Part shown: positions 1-9,049 of the stretch, in pieces
Position numbering within the stretch: position 1 is the first letter of the stretch
Layout of the letters: every line of letters begins with the position of its first letter
DNA from: Paenibacillus sp. PL91
GTDB taxonomy: Bacteria > Bacillota > Bacilli > Paenibacillales > Paenibacillaceae
Length of the DNA: 64,000 nucleotides
Reading direction: 5' to 3'
Assembly: GCF_012935325.2 (NCBI RefSeq)
Contig: NZ_JABBYG020000005.1
Span: 372,001 to 436,000, forward strand
Made by a program: the position numbers and the translations under genes
Notes under the pieces: model-generated
The model's input: only the letters and a program-made list of their open reading frames with translations
Databases searched by the model: none
Told to the model about the DNA's origin: nothing

Positions 1-3000
1 TTGCGCTCGTATTGCCGTTGTTGCTGGCTCTTATCGTATAGGAATAGGTGTCGCCTACGGTAGCGCTTTGTGTGCTGGCGACCTTTTCAAGCGTAATGAT
101 AGGCAGAAACACAGGAATCGTGACAGTATCGGATAGGGAAGAGCCTGTAAACGAGCCTGATCTGTAGCCGACGCCAGCGCGATTGGCTATAATAGCCGGA
201 CTAGGCAAGAAGGTTACCAGCACCTGGAAAACGACCGTAACGACGGCAGAAGGTGTGATTGTTTCAACAGCAATGCCGACGTTCGGGTTAGAAGCCGAAG
301 GGACGCCGTTTATGGTCGTGCTGCCTGCTACGAAGGTCGTTCCGGCCGGGATCATATCGGAAATGATTGCGTTTGATACGGCTACGATGCTGTTGTTCGT
401 AACGACAAGCGTGAACGTTATGATATCGCCAATTGCAGCAGCTGCAGCATTTGCCGATTTCGCAATAGATACATTTGGTACTTGAGCGGGTAGGGTAATC
501 GTATTCGAGCTGCTGCTTCCAGCCAGGGTTCTCCCACTAGGCAATTGATACGTGAACCCTACGACTGCTTGATTGACTAAGCTTGGCGGAGACGGCAGCG
601 TATCAAGAAAAATCTGAAAGGAAACGCTCGAAACGCCGGAAACGGGCAAGGCGCCAAGCGCTATGCCTGTTAGCGGACTATCGCCTGGGCGTCCCTGCCC
701 GTTTACGATTACGCTGCTTGGCACAAACGTTGATCCGTTTGGAATGTTGTCTGTCAACGTTGCCACGGCAGCAATATTTCCGGAATTTCTTACCGTAAAT
801 GAATAGGTGACAGTACCTCCCACGGTAGCGATTGTTGGCGATCCGATTTTTTCGACCTGTATGATCGGTTGATAGACTGGTGTAGACACGCTGCTGGACA
901 ATGAAAGACCCGAGAACGATCCTGAGCTATAGGATATGGATGCTTGATTGACTAGCGAGCCAGAACTTGGAAGAGAAACCACATGGATAGCGAACGAAAC
1001 GGTTACAGATTCACTTGGCGGGATTGTGCCTAGACTGATGCCGCTTGCAGGGCTGGCGGTCGGTCTAGGCGCGCCGTCAACGATTACAGTTCCCGATAAA
1101 AACTCTGTACCAGCAGGAAGAGCGTCTATTAAGACGGCATCCGTGATGGCAGGGGCTCCGCTGCTCGTAACGACTATCGTGTAAATCAGCTCTTCGCCTA
1201 CGGCTATGTCAGTAGAGCTAGCGCTCTTAACAGCTATTACATTGGCAGATCTAACGGGAATCGTCACTGTATTGGATACAAGTGAGCCTGAAAAGACTCT
1301 TCCATCAGGAATTTGATACGCATAGGTCGCGGAAGCCAAATTCTCTAGCCGAGGTGGCGTAGGCCGTGAAACCACCTGCACTTGGAACGTGACCGTCGAC
1401 GAAGCACCTGCTGCAACGGAGCCGATTGCAACTCCTGCGGCTGGATTAGCGCCAGGCACGACGACGCCATTCACGCGAAAGCTATTTGGAATATATGAAG
1501 TTCCTCCTGGTATATTATCGGTTACTGTGAGTGTAGCTGCTGTGCTGCCCGTATTGGCTGCCAACAACGTATAGGTCACTTGATCACCAACGGCTGCGTT
1601 TTGCGTATTTGCGCTTTTGACAATCGATAGTTGAGGAGCAAAGACAGGTACAGTCACGGTATTTGATGGAATGACTCCCGAAATTACCGATCCGCCGGCA
1701 ATGCTCTGGAAGGTAAAGGCAGCATTTGCCGTGCTTGAAAGCTGGGCAGAACTGGGCAGGGAGTTTACGACGATTTGATAAGTAACGGTTACAGAGGTCG
1801 ATGGATTCAGTGACCCTAGCGGTGCTCCGGTTCTTATATCAAAGGTTGGCTTGATGATGCCGCCAACGGTGACGCTACCCGTTACGAAGGATACGTTTGG
1901 TGAAAGGGTATCGGTCAATACGATGTTGGCTGCGCTCGTTGTTCCCGAATTGCTGAGCGAAACGGTACAGGTAATGATATCTCCAATTGTAGGCCCTGTT
2001 GTATTTTCGCTGAGCACTACGTTAATAAGCGGCGCATTTATATTGATTTGAAAGGCATTGGCATTCAGGACATAGACATTCCCGGAAGTTGCAAGCGAGA
2101 GCACAGCTGAGCTTTGGTTGTTCGTCAGCCTTGCTGAAATGTCGACGTTCGTAATATCCCAGCCTTGGCGGCCGCCAACTATATTTGTGCCTGGGTCTCC
2201 GTTCGCCTGGTTCCTGCTTCCGAAGGTTCCGGTCGTATTTAAAGCGCCGGTATCATCGTTCATTTGCGAAGCAAAAAAATTGTTAGCCAAGTTATTCGTT
2301 CCCGATAGAGCGACTAAGCTGGCTGCCGTCGGGCCAAACAGCGCTTGATCCCCTGTTCGGTTGGCATCCCCTTCCTGCGCACTGAACAAGGCTCTCCCGC
2401 CGAGTGCGCCTGAGATCGGCGTTGCAAAGCCGGTAATTGTCGTGTTGACGGGTCCCGATGTGCTCTGAACGAGAATAGCTCCAGCACGTAGCGACATGTT
2501 CCGGAACGGCAGGGAAGGGTTTCGATAAATGACGGCGAGCGTCCAGCCTGCATGATTGGCGGTTGAATCGCTGGGGATGACAATCGTACCAACGACGCCG
2601 CCTGTCGCATACGTACCTGCGCCGGCTGGCTGAACAAGCGATGTGACATTTGAAGAGCGGACATAGCCGAAAGCGCCGCCTCCAAGATTAAAGGTATTGC
2701 TTGTAGCTGCATCAGGCGACACGCTGGAGGTGCCGAGCGGCGTAGTGAAGGCAACCGGATTGTTGATTGCCGCGCTTAAATTTACATCACCGTTAATATA
2801 GCTGCCGCCCCAAATAAGCTCGGCATAAAGAACCGTGCTTCCAGCGGGAAGGACAAGAATTGCAGCCGAGCTGTTCTCCAAGTAGTTGCTTGTTGTGCCA
2901 AACGGAAAGGTGCCATATCGAATGGCCGTATTCGTTGTACTGAAAGCGCCGATACTATCGGACGTGCCAGGTACCCCCGCGACTTCAGAGCGGCTGAGGC

Positions 3001-3076
3001 CCAGCGTATTTCCCGTAAATGTAATGGCGCCGGTTGCGTTTAATGATGCTCGGACGACCAGAGGTATTGTATCCAC
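1..3076 (-). CDS. DUF11-repeat surface protein, C-terminus cut by window edge
   Basis: One minus-strand frame stays open from about 3076 to base 1, giving over 1000 residues with no stop. The first ~340 residues form a non-repeated domain opening with LVVRASLNATGAITFTGNT, followed by at least five ~125-130 residue DUF11 units, each with KSA..A.VGD, TD..P.GT.F and P.SNTVTVPV-like signatures. This is the architecture of large Bacillus/Paenibacillus adhesin-like or spore-surface proteins; the function is not known. There is no signal peptide. The start is uncertain: GTG at 3076 has AAGGGGGG directly against it, whereas the ATA at 3067 sits about 8 nt downstream of that Shine-Dalgarno. Upstream, CATACACT (3123-3130, minus) resembles a sigma-E -10 box, a weak hint of sporulation expression. 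Confidence 0.85.
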   Translation of the reverse strand, partial: MDTIPLVVRASLNATGAITFTGNTLGLSRSEVAGVPGTSDSIGAFSTTNTAIRYGTFPFGTTSNYLENSSAAILVLPAGSTVLYAELIWGGSYINGDVNLSAAINNPVAFTTPLGTSSVSPDAATSNTFNLGGGAFGYVRSSNVTSLVQPAGAGTYATGGVVGTIVIPSDSTANHAGWTLAVIYRNPSLPFRNMSLRAGAILVQSTSGPVNTTITGFATPISGALGGRALFSAQEGDANRTGDQALFGPTAASLVALSGTNNLANNFFASQMNDDTGALNTTGTFGSRNQANGDPGTNIVGGRQGWDITNVDISARLTNNQSSAVLSLATSGNVYVLNANAFQININAPLINVVLSENTTGPTIGDIITCTVSLSNSGTTSAANIVLTDTLSPNVSFVTGSVTVGGIIKPTFDIRTGAPLGSLNPSTSVTVTYQIVVNSLPSSAQLSSTANAAFTFQSIAGGSVISGVIPSNTVTVPVFAPQLSIVKSANTQNAAVGDQVTYTLLAANTGSTAATLTVTDNIPGGTSYIPNSFRVNGVVVPGANPAAGVAIGSVAAGASSTVTFQVQVVSRPTPPRLENLASATYAYQIPDGRVFSGSLVSNTVTIPVRSANVIAVKSASSTDIAVGEELIYTIVVTSSGAPAITDAVLIDALPAGTEFLSGTVIVDGAPRPTASPASGISLGTIPPSESVTVSFAIHVVSLPSSGSLVNQASISYSSGSFSGLSLSSSVSTPVYQPIIQVEKIGSPTIATVGGTVTYSFTVRNSGNIAAVATLTDNIPNGSTFVPSSVIVNGQGRPGDSPLTGIALGALPVSGVSSVSFQIFLDTLPSPPSLVNQAVVGFTYQLPSGRTLAGSSSSNTITLPAQVPNVSIAKSANAAAAAIGDIITFTLVVTNNSIVAVSNAIISDMIPAGTTFVAGSTTINGVPSASNPNVGIAVETITPSAVVTVVFQVLVTFLPSPAIIANRAGVGYRSGSFTGSSLSDTVTIPVFLPIITLEKVASTQSATVGDTYSYTIRASNNGNTSA
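100..2035 (-). repeat. Five tandem DUF11 repeat units
   Basis: Within the large minus-strand gene, unit boundaries fall near 2030, 1630, 1235, 860, 480 and 100, so the units are about 375-400 bp. Each begins with a short beta-strand motif (such as LSIVKSAN, VSIAKSAN or IITLEKVA) followed by the conserved VGD. The units are clearly diverged at DNA level, so this is an old protein repeat rather than a recent tandem duplication. A sixth unit begins at the window edge. Confidence 0.8.
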
Positions 3077-3198
3077 CCCCCTTAAAAAACGTAGTTGCTT
3101 ATAAAAACAAATAGATTGTTTAAGTGTATGAGCCAATATTCGCCATTTTGTTTGTCTTGTTTAAAAAGTTTTTTACTCCATTGGATCTGGTTTAATAT

Positions 3199-3256
3199 TG
3201 TCCAAGCATAGAGTCTAAATTCGTCCAATTAAACGCTTTCATTTACAAGCTATAAT
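3199..3256 (+). promoter_or_regulatory. Activator/cre promoter of the GH30 gene
   Basis: GTCCAA occurs at 3200-3205 and 3223-3228 (23 bp apart) with GAGTCTAA between the copies. The second copy runs into ATTAAACGCTTTCAT (3228-3242), which in reverse matches the CcpA cre consensus at 14 of 15 positions. TATAAT lies at 3251-3256. The same arrangement, base for base in the conserved parts and with identical spacing, stands before the binding-protein gene at 7661. The likely activator is the AraC-type regulator at 6498; that link is inference. Confidence 0.7.
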
Positions 3257-3258
3257 GA

Positions 3259-3273
3259 TTAAAACGCTTACAA
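3259..3273 (-). promoter_or_regulatory. Second cre-like site before the GH30 gene
   Basis: Read on the minus strand this is TTGTAAGCGTTTTAA, 14 of 15 matches to WTGNAARCGNWWWCW. It lies between the -10 box and the Shine-Dalgarno, where bound CcpA would block transcription. Confidence 0.55.
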
Positions 3274-3279
3274 GGAGTT

Positions 3280-4635
3280 GTGTTTGCGGTGACGGGACAT
3301 AAACGGATACAATGGTTTGCAAGTACGGAAACCGAGTATTGGATCAATAAGACGATAGAGGTAGCTGATGATGGAGATGCCAATCTCATGTTCACAGAGG
3401 AGAGCTTCCAACAGCTTGAAGGTTTTGGCGGCTGCTTTAACGAGCTTGGTTATGCTGCGCTGCAGCATTTGAAAGCCGAAGAACGCAGTCAAGTTATGCA
3501 TGCTCTCTTCCATCCCGATGGCGAGCATAAATTCAGTATTTGCAGACTTCCGATTGGCGCGAGCGACTATGCGCTGGAATGGTATAGCTTGAACGAAACA
3601 GACGGAGACTTAAGCATGGAGCATTTTTCGATTGCCCGTGACCAAAAATATTTAATTCCTTATATAAAGGAAGCGCTAAAGCTCAATCCTGAATTGAAGC
3701 TGTTTGCCTCTCCGTGGAGCCCGCCGACCTGGATGAAGTTTCCGAAAGCCTATAATTACGGCACGCTTCGCTGGGAAAAGGAGATTTTAGAGGCGTACGC
3801 GCTGTATTTCGTTAAGTTTGTCGAGGCGTATCGGGCAGAGGGCATAACCATTCATCAGGTCCATGTTCAAAACGAGGTTGTGGCGGATCAAAAGTTTCCT
3901 TCCTGCGTTTGGACGGGCGAGCAGCTGCGCGGATTTATCCGCGATTATTTGGGGCCGGCCTTTGAGCGCCATGGACTCGAAACGGAAATTTGGCTGAGCA
4001 CGATCAACGCGCCTGAGGCGTGGGATGAATGGCTGAAGAAGAAGGCGACTGATTTTGATGCCTATGCCAATATTGTGTTAAGCGACCCGGAAGCTTACAA
4101 ATATGTGAAAGGCGTCGGCTATCAATGGGCAGGGAAGCATGCCTTGCAGCGAACCGTTCAAAGCTATCCGGAGCTTCGATATATGCAAACGGAGAATGAA
4201 TGCGGCGACGGCGAAAATACTTGGTTTTACGCGAGATATGTGTTTAATCTCTATCATCATTATTTCACGAATGGCGTGAACGCTTATATTTACTGGAACA
4301 TGGTGCTTGAGCCAAAGGGACGCAGCACATGGGGCTGGGAGCAAAATGCGATGCTTACCGTTGACAAGGAGAAGGGGCTTGCCGTTCGTAATCCCGAGTA
4401 CTATGTCATGAAGCATTTTGCCCATTTCACATCGCCAAACGATAAAAGAATAGGTCTGAGAGGCCCGTGGTCAGGCAATGCAATCGCTTTTGAGAAGCCG
4501 GACGGCACGCGCATCATCGTTTTAACGAATCCGTTCAAGGACAAGAGGGAGCTGCGGTTGTCTATCGGCTCCAAATGCCAGCTGCTTGAGCTGGAACCGG
4601 AATCCTTCCATACGATCGTCATTCCATGCGGATGA
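3280..4635 (+). CDS. GH30-family glycoside hydrolase
   Basis: A 451-residue retaining beta-glycosidase of family GH30 (glucosylceramidase-like fold). The N-terminus carries the family hallmark EGFGGCFNE (residues 47-55). The general acid/base lies in VQNEV (E199) and the nucleophile in MQTENE (E305). PWSPPTWMK (145-153) lines the active site. There is no signal peptide, so it should act in the cytoplasm on imported oligosaccharides; whether the substrate is a beta-glucan, beta-xylan or another beta-linked sugar cannot be read. The start is ambiguous: GTG 3280 is only 2 nt from AAGGAG, while GTG 3289 is 11 nt away. It shares its promoter element with the transporter operon at 7661, so the two are probably induced together. 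Confidence 0.92.
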   Translation: MFAVTGHKRIQWFASTETEYWINKTIEVADDGDANLMFTEESFQQLEGFGGCFNELGYAALQHLKAEERSQVMHALFHPDGEHKFSICRLPIGASDYALEWYSLNETDGDLSMEHFSIARDQKYLIPYIKEALKLNPELKLFASPWSPPTWMKFPKAYNYGTLRWEKEILEAYALYFVKFVEAYRAEGITIHQVHVQNEVVADQKFPSCVWTGEQLRGFIRDYLGPAFERHGLETEIWLSTINAPEAWDEWLKKKATDFDAYANIVLSDPEAYKYVKGVGYQWAGKHALQRTVQSYPELRYMQTENECGDGENTWFYARYVFNLYHHYFTNGVNAYIYWNMVLEPKGRSTWGWEQNAMLTVDKEKGLAVRNPEYYVMKHFAHFTSPNDKRIGLRGPWSGNAIAFEKPDGTRIIVLTNPFKDKRELRLSIGSKCQLLELEPESFHTIVIPCG

Positions 4636-4649
4636 TGATAGCCTATCAA

Positions 4650-4683
4650 CTAACGCCAGCAATCGATGGGGCGTTAGTTTTTT
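4650..4683 (+). terminator. Intrinsic terminator after the GH30 gene
   Basis: CTAACGCC pairs with GGCGTTAG across a short loop and is followed by a run of six T. It separates the GH30 gene from the two-component system. Confidence 0.85.
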
Positions 4684-4723
4684 GCACACTTCAAGCTAGA
4701 TAGAATCGGGAGGCGCAGCGCAT

Positions 4724-6505
4724 ATGTTGGCCAAGCTAATCCGTTTACTGACAGACCCCTTCCGGCGCAGTATTCGGAATAAATTGATCTTTACGATGAT
4801 TTTCTTAACTGTTATTCCGATCATAGCGGTAACCGCTTTGGCAGCCGAAAACAACCGAAAATCGATGGAAGCGGAAGTTATCGGAACGAATCTGTCTAAT
4901 ATGAAGTGGACGGGTATTTATTTGGGCGAGCAGTTCTCCCAATTAAACAATCTCGTTTATTCCGTGCTGATCAGCCCTCATCTCAGTGATTATTTGGCGA
5001 GTACGGAAGGGTCGCTGCTCATTAACCAATTCGCCGCCCAAAAAAATATAATGGATACGCTAAACAATTTATTTTATTCCGCAGGCAATCATGTGATCGG
5101 CGTTGAGATGTTTTTGAGGGAGCCTAGTAAATTGTTTACCATAAGCGGCAATCAATATGATCTGGAAACCTCGCCCGACATTCCGTCTCCCTACAAGCAG
5201 CTATTCGAGGAAAACAAAGATTTCCTAATCCAATCCAGCAATGGGGACGAAGGCCACTTTCAGCTTATTCGGAGCATTAACCGATTTGAAGACCGGGAGA
5301 AGCTAGGCGGCATCTCGCTCAAAATCCGTTGGTCGATGCTTGATCAGACGATTAATTTAATTGGCCGCGGCGAGGAGCATAAGGTGCTCATCGCGGGCGA
5401 TGACGGGAATGTGCTTTATCAGCGTTTTGGCGAGCATCCCTCAGAGGAGGTTATGCAGCGGATCAAGGAGACCAATGAGGCTCAGGGTTATTTCCGTATG
5501 CCAAAGGAGTACGTCTTCTACAATACGATTGATCCCGTCGGCTTGAAGCTGATTACGATCATCCCGACCAGCTTTATTAACAAGAGCGCCCTATCGACGA
5601 TGCAATTTGGCCTTATCGTCGGCGCAATCTCTATCGTGCTTTCAGTCTTAATCGCGATTTGGCTTGCTTGGCGGACGGCGACGCCGATCGTCACGCTGGC
5701 GAGATCCATGCAAGGGCTTGGCATCATCAAGGAAACCGAGCTGCCCCAAAGCAATCGCGTGGATGAGATCGGTCTGCTCGAAATGAAGCTTTACAACATG
5801 TCCTACCGAATTAGAGAGCATATTAAAACGGAATACAGCATCAATCTGGAGAAAAAGACGGCGGAGCTTAAAGCGCTCCAAGCGCAAATCAATCCGCATT
5901 TTTTGCAAAATACGCTTCAAATGATCGGGAGCATGCTCTTTACGAAGAAGCCTGCCGAGAGCTATGAAATCATTCGCTCGCTTAGCGACATGTTTCGTTA
6001 TGTGATCCGGGACCCAGATGATCTCGCTTCCTTAAAGGCGGAAATCGAGCATTTGAACAATTATATGCTCATCCAGAAGCAGCGGTTTTCGTCCAAGCTC
6101 AGCTACAGCTTGGAAGTGGACGAGTCGGTGCTGGCAACCCCGATTCCGAAGCTGACGCTGCAGCCGATCGTTGAAAATGCTTTTTTCCACGGATTAGATA
6201 ATAAATCGGGCAATTGGGAGCTGAGCGTGAGCGTGGTGCGTGAGCATCATGCGGTACGTATACGAATCTATGATAATGGCATCGGAATCCGTGAGGACAA
6301 GCTTGCCGTCCTGCAAAAGCGGCTGCACCAGCATAGCGGACAAGTATGGACGCACGGCATTCGCATCGGCATTCAAAATGTCGCGTCCCGTATTCAGTTG
6401 CATTTTGGTCCAGACTACGGGATCACGGTTGAAAGCGAGTTCGGAGCGGGAACGACGGTTACGGTTACGATTCCAAACCAAGCAGGGGGAGAGCAGCATG
6501 CATAA
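4724..6505 (+). CDS. YesM-type sensor histidine kinase
   Basis: A 593-residue membrane kinase. TM1 spans about residues 20-41, an extracytoplasmic sensory domain 42-290, TM2 about 293-317, then a HAMP linker. The His_kinase box is INPHFLQNTLQ with the phosphoacceptor H392 (Q replaces the usual Y), followed by a HATPase domain with PIVENAFFHG and DNGIGI. Such kinases sense sugars or sugar-loaded binding proteins and phosphorylate a partner AraC-type regulator. The next gene is that partner and overlaps by 8 bp. Start ATG 4724 has GGGAGG about 10 nt upstream. Its position between the GH30 gene and the transporter suggests it controls both. Confidence 0.93.
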   Translation: MLAKLIRLLTDPFRRSIRNKLIFTMIFLTVIPIIAVTALAAENNRKSMEAEVIGTNLSNMKWTGIYLGEQFSQLNNLVYSVLISPHLSDYLASTEGSLLINQFAAQKNIMDTLNNLFYSAGNHVIGVEMFLREPSKLFTISGNQYDLETSPDIPSPYKQLFEENKDFLIQSSNGDEGHFQLIRSINRFEDREKLGGISLKIRWSMLDQTINLIGRGEEHKVLIAGDDGNVLYQRFGEHPSEEVMQRIKETNEAQGYFRMPKEYVFYNTIDPVGLKLITIIPTSFINKSALSTMQFGLIVGAISIVLSVLIAIWLAWRTATPIVTLARSMQGLGIIKETELPQSNRVDEIGLLEMKLYNMSYRIREHIKTEYSINLEKKTAELKALQAQINPHFLQNTLQMIGSMLFTKKPAESYEIIRSLSDMFRYVIRDPDDLASLKAEIEHLNNYMLIQKQRFSSKLSYSLEVDESVLATPIPKLTLQPIVENAFFHGLDNKSGNWELSVSVVREHHAVRIRIYDNGIGIREDKLAVLQKRLHQHSGQVWTHGIRIGIQNVASRIQLHFGPDYGITVESEFGAGTTVTVTIPNQAGGEQHA

Positions 6506-7559
6506 AGTGTTAATCGTGGATGATGAGAGCTGGACAAGGGACATCATCAAGGCATTTGGCGAATGGGAGCGTCTTGGCATGGAAATTGTAGGTGAAGCAG
6601 AGGACGGCAAGGAGGCGCTTCGGATGACGGAGACTTTGCATCCGCATATCGTCATTACCGACATGCGGATGCCTGGCACGGATGGCGCTGCTCTCTTGCA
6701 GATGCTTAATGATCAATTTCCGGCTATCAAGACGATCGTCGTAAGCGGCTATGATGACTTTCAATATGCGAAGCATGCGCTTCGCTATAAAGCAATCGAC
6801 TACCTGCTTAAGCCGGTTGATCCGAAGGAGCTGAATACCGCCTTGCAAAATTGCAAAAGCGGGCTTGAGGCTGAGCTAATGGAGCGCGGTCCATTATCGC
6901 TGGATCTTGATATTTCCTATTCTTTGGCCACGTATAAGAAGCTGTTAAAGTCGCATTTTAATGAGCTGAATACGGAAGGCGTCAGCGCTACGCTTGATCA
7001 AATGATGAAGGAGCTTGTGCGCAGCGGAATTACGAAAGCGGCCATGCTTGAACAGGTCGTACAGGAGCTGCTCCTGCTGCTTAAGGAGTTGATGAATGCT
7101 AATTCGTTAGACAGCGACGCTCTGCATGCGCCTTATGGGCAAGAGGTCGTCGAGTCGAGCACGAGTACAGCTGCCTTTCTTACTCATCATTATTTGACTA
7201 CGCTGGAGCAGCTTATTCATCAGCGGAAATTTAAAAACAAATTAAATTTGGATGAAGTCAGGCTGTATATGGAGAAGCATTTCACAGAGCCGGTTACGCT
7301 GGAGCAGCTCGCCAGAGCCTTCTTCGTGAGCAAGGAATATTTGAGCAAAATGTTCAAGCAGGAGTATGGGCGCAACGTCACCGATTATATGCTGCACCTG
7401 CGTATGGTGAAAGCAAAGGAATGGCTGCTTGATGAGAGCATTCCAATTAAGGCGATTGCCGAGATGGCCGGCTATGAGGATATCACGTATTTTTATCGCG
7501 TGTTTAAGAAGCATTTCGGTATCGCGCCCGGTGAAATGAGGAAGGGCGGCGAGGTTTAA
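6498..7559 (+). CDS. AraC-family response regulator
   Basis: 353 residues. The N-terminal receiver has the acidic pair D8/D9, phosphoacceptor D55 in ITDMRMPG, and the conserved lysine in YLLKPVD. A variable linker leads to a C-terminal AraC/XylS double helix-turn-helix (about 250-353) ending in GYEDITYFYRVFKKHFG. ATG 6498 lies within the end of the kinase gene, indicating translational coupling. It is the natural candidate to bind the paired GTCCAA boxes at 3199 and 7563; the second set begins only 4 bp after this gene's stop. Confidence 0.93.
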   Translation: MHKVLIVDDESWTRDIIKAFGEWERLGMEIVGEAEDGKEALRMTETLHPHIVITDMRMPGTDGAALLQMLNDQFPAIKTIVVSGYDDFQYAKHALRYKAIDYLLKPVDPKELNTALQNCKSGLEAELMERGPLSLDLDISYSLATYKKLLKSHFNELNTEGVSATLDQMMKELVRSGITKAAMLEQVVQELLLLLKELMNANSLDSDALHAPYGQEVVESSTSTAAFLTHHYLTTLEQLIHQRKFKNKLNLDEVRLYMEKHFTEPVTLEQLARAFFVSKEYLSKMFKQEYGRNVTDYMLHLRMVKAKEWLLDESIPIKAIAEMAGYEDITYFYRVFKKHFGIAPGEMRKGGEV

Positions 7560-7563
7560 AAAT

Positions 7564-7620
7564 GTCCAACGAAAGAGTCTAATTCTGTCCAATTAAACGC
7601 TTTCATTTTTTAGATACAAT
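7564..7620 (+). promoter_or_regulatory. Activator/cre promoter of the binding-protein operon
   Basis: GTCCAA at 7564-7569 and again at 7587-7592 (23 bp apart), GAGTCTAA between them, ATTAAACGCTTTCAT at 7592-7606 and TACAAT (-10) at 7615-7620. Spacing and sequence match the GH30 promoter, so both should answer to the same activator. Confidence 0.72.
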
Positions 7621-7633
7621 GAAAGCGTAAACA
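7619..7633 (+). promoter_or_regulatory. Perfect cre site (CcpA)
   Basis: ATGAAAGCGTAAACA matches WTGNAARCGNWWWCW at all 15 positions and overlaps the end of the -10 box and the start region, the classic place for carbon catabolite repression. Confidence 0.8.
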
Positions 7634-7660
7634 AAACAAGCTTCCGGGAGGTCAAATTAG

Positions 7661-8956
7661 ATGAAAAAAATAGTTAAGGGTTTACTCGTTACCGCACTCG
7701 CGACAACGCTGCTAGCTGGCTGCGGGAACAATGCAAATAACACGGACAACACAGACGGTGCGGTAAACAGTGGCGGCGAAGCCAAGAGCGTGAAGCTTAA
7801 AATGTTTATTGCACTGCCGCGTTTTAAAGAGCATTTCGATAAATATATAGCAGACTTTGTTGCGAAGGAAAAGGCCGAAAAAAATATCGACGTAACGGTG
7901 CAGCTCGAAATGCCGACTTCCGATAACGCGGCGCAAATTTTGAAAACTCGCCTCGCATCGAATGATGCGCCTGATATTTTCGCGCTTCATGCCATCAACG
8001 AAATTCCTTCCTACTACAAAGCAGGCTACTTAGAGGATTTATCCGACCAGCCTTTTGTCGGCAAGCTGCTTGACAGCGTTAAGCCTGCTGTTACATCGAC
8101 AGACGGCAAGGTAGTAGCGGTTCCACTGGAAACCTTATCATGGGGCTACTTGTACAACAAAAAAATATTTAACGATCTTGGGCTGACGCCTCCAAAGACA
8201 TTGACGGAAATGAAAGCGGTTGTCGAAAAGCTGAAAGAAAATAAGCAAACGCCATTCGTGCTTTCTTATAAAGAAGCTTGGATTCCACAGCTTGTGCTGC
8301 CGCTTGCAGCAGGCGCGCTAATCAACACGGAAAACGCTGATTTCATTGAACGGATGAATAAGGATGAAGGCTCCTTTACCGAGCTGAAAGCGATGTTTGA
8401 CATCTTTGATCTGATTAATGCGAACGGAACGGATAAAGCGACGGAGGTTGGCGGCGATGATGGCGCGGCGGCATTTGCGGCAGGCAAAGGCGCAATGTGG
8501 CTGCAGGGTCCGTGGTATGCAGAAACGATTCTGAAATCTAATCCGGATCTTGATTTTGGAGTGGCACCGCTGCCATTCAACGATAACCCGGATGCGACTC
8601 TCATTAACCTAGGCGCTTCGACATCATTGGCTGTTTCCAAAAGCACAAAAAACAAAGAAGTTGCGCTGGATTTCATCAACTATATTTTGGATGACAAGGA
8701 TTCAAACGCATTCTTCCAAGCGCTTAAATTCAACCCGATCTCTGACGTGCATACGTATGAAAGCTACCCATGGGTAAACGATGCAATGGTTTATGTCAAA
8801 GAAGGCAAGTCCTATCAAGATCCATCTATTCCTCAATCCGTCAAGGATGAAGTGGGGAAAGGGCTGCAAGCTTATTATGCCGGCCAATTATCGCAGGATG
8901 ATGTACTCAAGGCGCTTGATAAGGCTTGGAAATCGTACAACAAAGTAAATAAGTAA
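7661..8956 (+). CDS. Sugar ABC transporter solute-binding lipoprotein
   Basis: A 431-residue family-1 extracellular solute-binding protein. The signal peptide ends in the lipobox LLAGC, so the protein is lipid-anchored outside the membrane. The mature part has the two-lobed MalE-like features (NDAPDIFALHAINEIPSY, AAAFAAGKGAMWLQGPWYAE). It delivers an oligosaccharide to the permeases encoded just downstream. The ligand is unknown, but the co-regulated GH30 and co-transcribed GH42 suggest a beta-linked oligosaccharide. A hairpin after the gene probably keeps its expression above that of the permeases. Confidence 0.92.
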   Translation: MKKIVKGLLVTALATTLLAGCGNNANNTDNTDGAVNSGGEAKSVKLKMFIALPRFKEHFDKYIADFVAKEKAEKNIDVTVQLEMPTSDNAAQILKTRLASNDAPDIFALHAINEIPSYYKAGYLEDLSDQPFVGKLLDSVKPAVTSTDGKVVAVPLETLSWGYLYNKKIFNDLGLTPPKTLTEMKAVVEKLKENKQTPFVLSYKEAWIPQLVLPLAAGALINTENADFIERMNKDEGSFTELKAMFDIFDLINANGTDKATEVGGDDGAAAFAAGKGAMWLQGPWYAETILKSNPDLDFGVAPLPFNDNPDATLINLGASTSLAVSKSTKNKEVALDFINYILDDKDSNAFFQALKFNPISDVHTYESYPWVNDAMVYVKEGKSYQDPSIPQSVKDEVGKGLQAYYAGQLSQDDVLKALDKAWKSYNKVNK

Positions 8957-8968
8957 TCGACTCATGCT

Positions 8969-9018
8969 CGGGATGAAGGGGAGACAAGGAGATTCCTGCT
9001 TCCCTTCGTCCCGATTTT
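8969..9018 (+). terminator. Hairpin between binding protein and permeases
   Basis: CGGGATGAAGGG pairs with CCCTTCGTCCCG across a ~20-nt loop and is followed by ATTTTAG. The weak T-run suggests partial termination or mRNA protection that makes binding protein exceed permease, as in many MalE-type operons. Confidence 0.6.
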
Positions 9019-9049
9019 AGTAAAGACAAATAGGAGAGGGGCGGATACT

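Noticed and set aside
183-2348. Series of short plus-strand open frames in the first 2.3 kb
   Set aside because: They lie opposite a continuous minus-strand DUF11-repeat frame, lack ribosome sites and repeat with the DUF11 period.
2314-2754. 146-residue minus-strand frame
   Set aside because: Shifted frame inside the DUF11 gene with no ribosome site and no recognisable domain.
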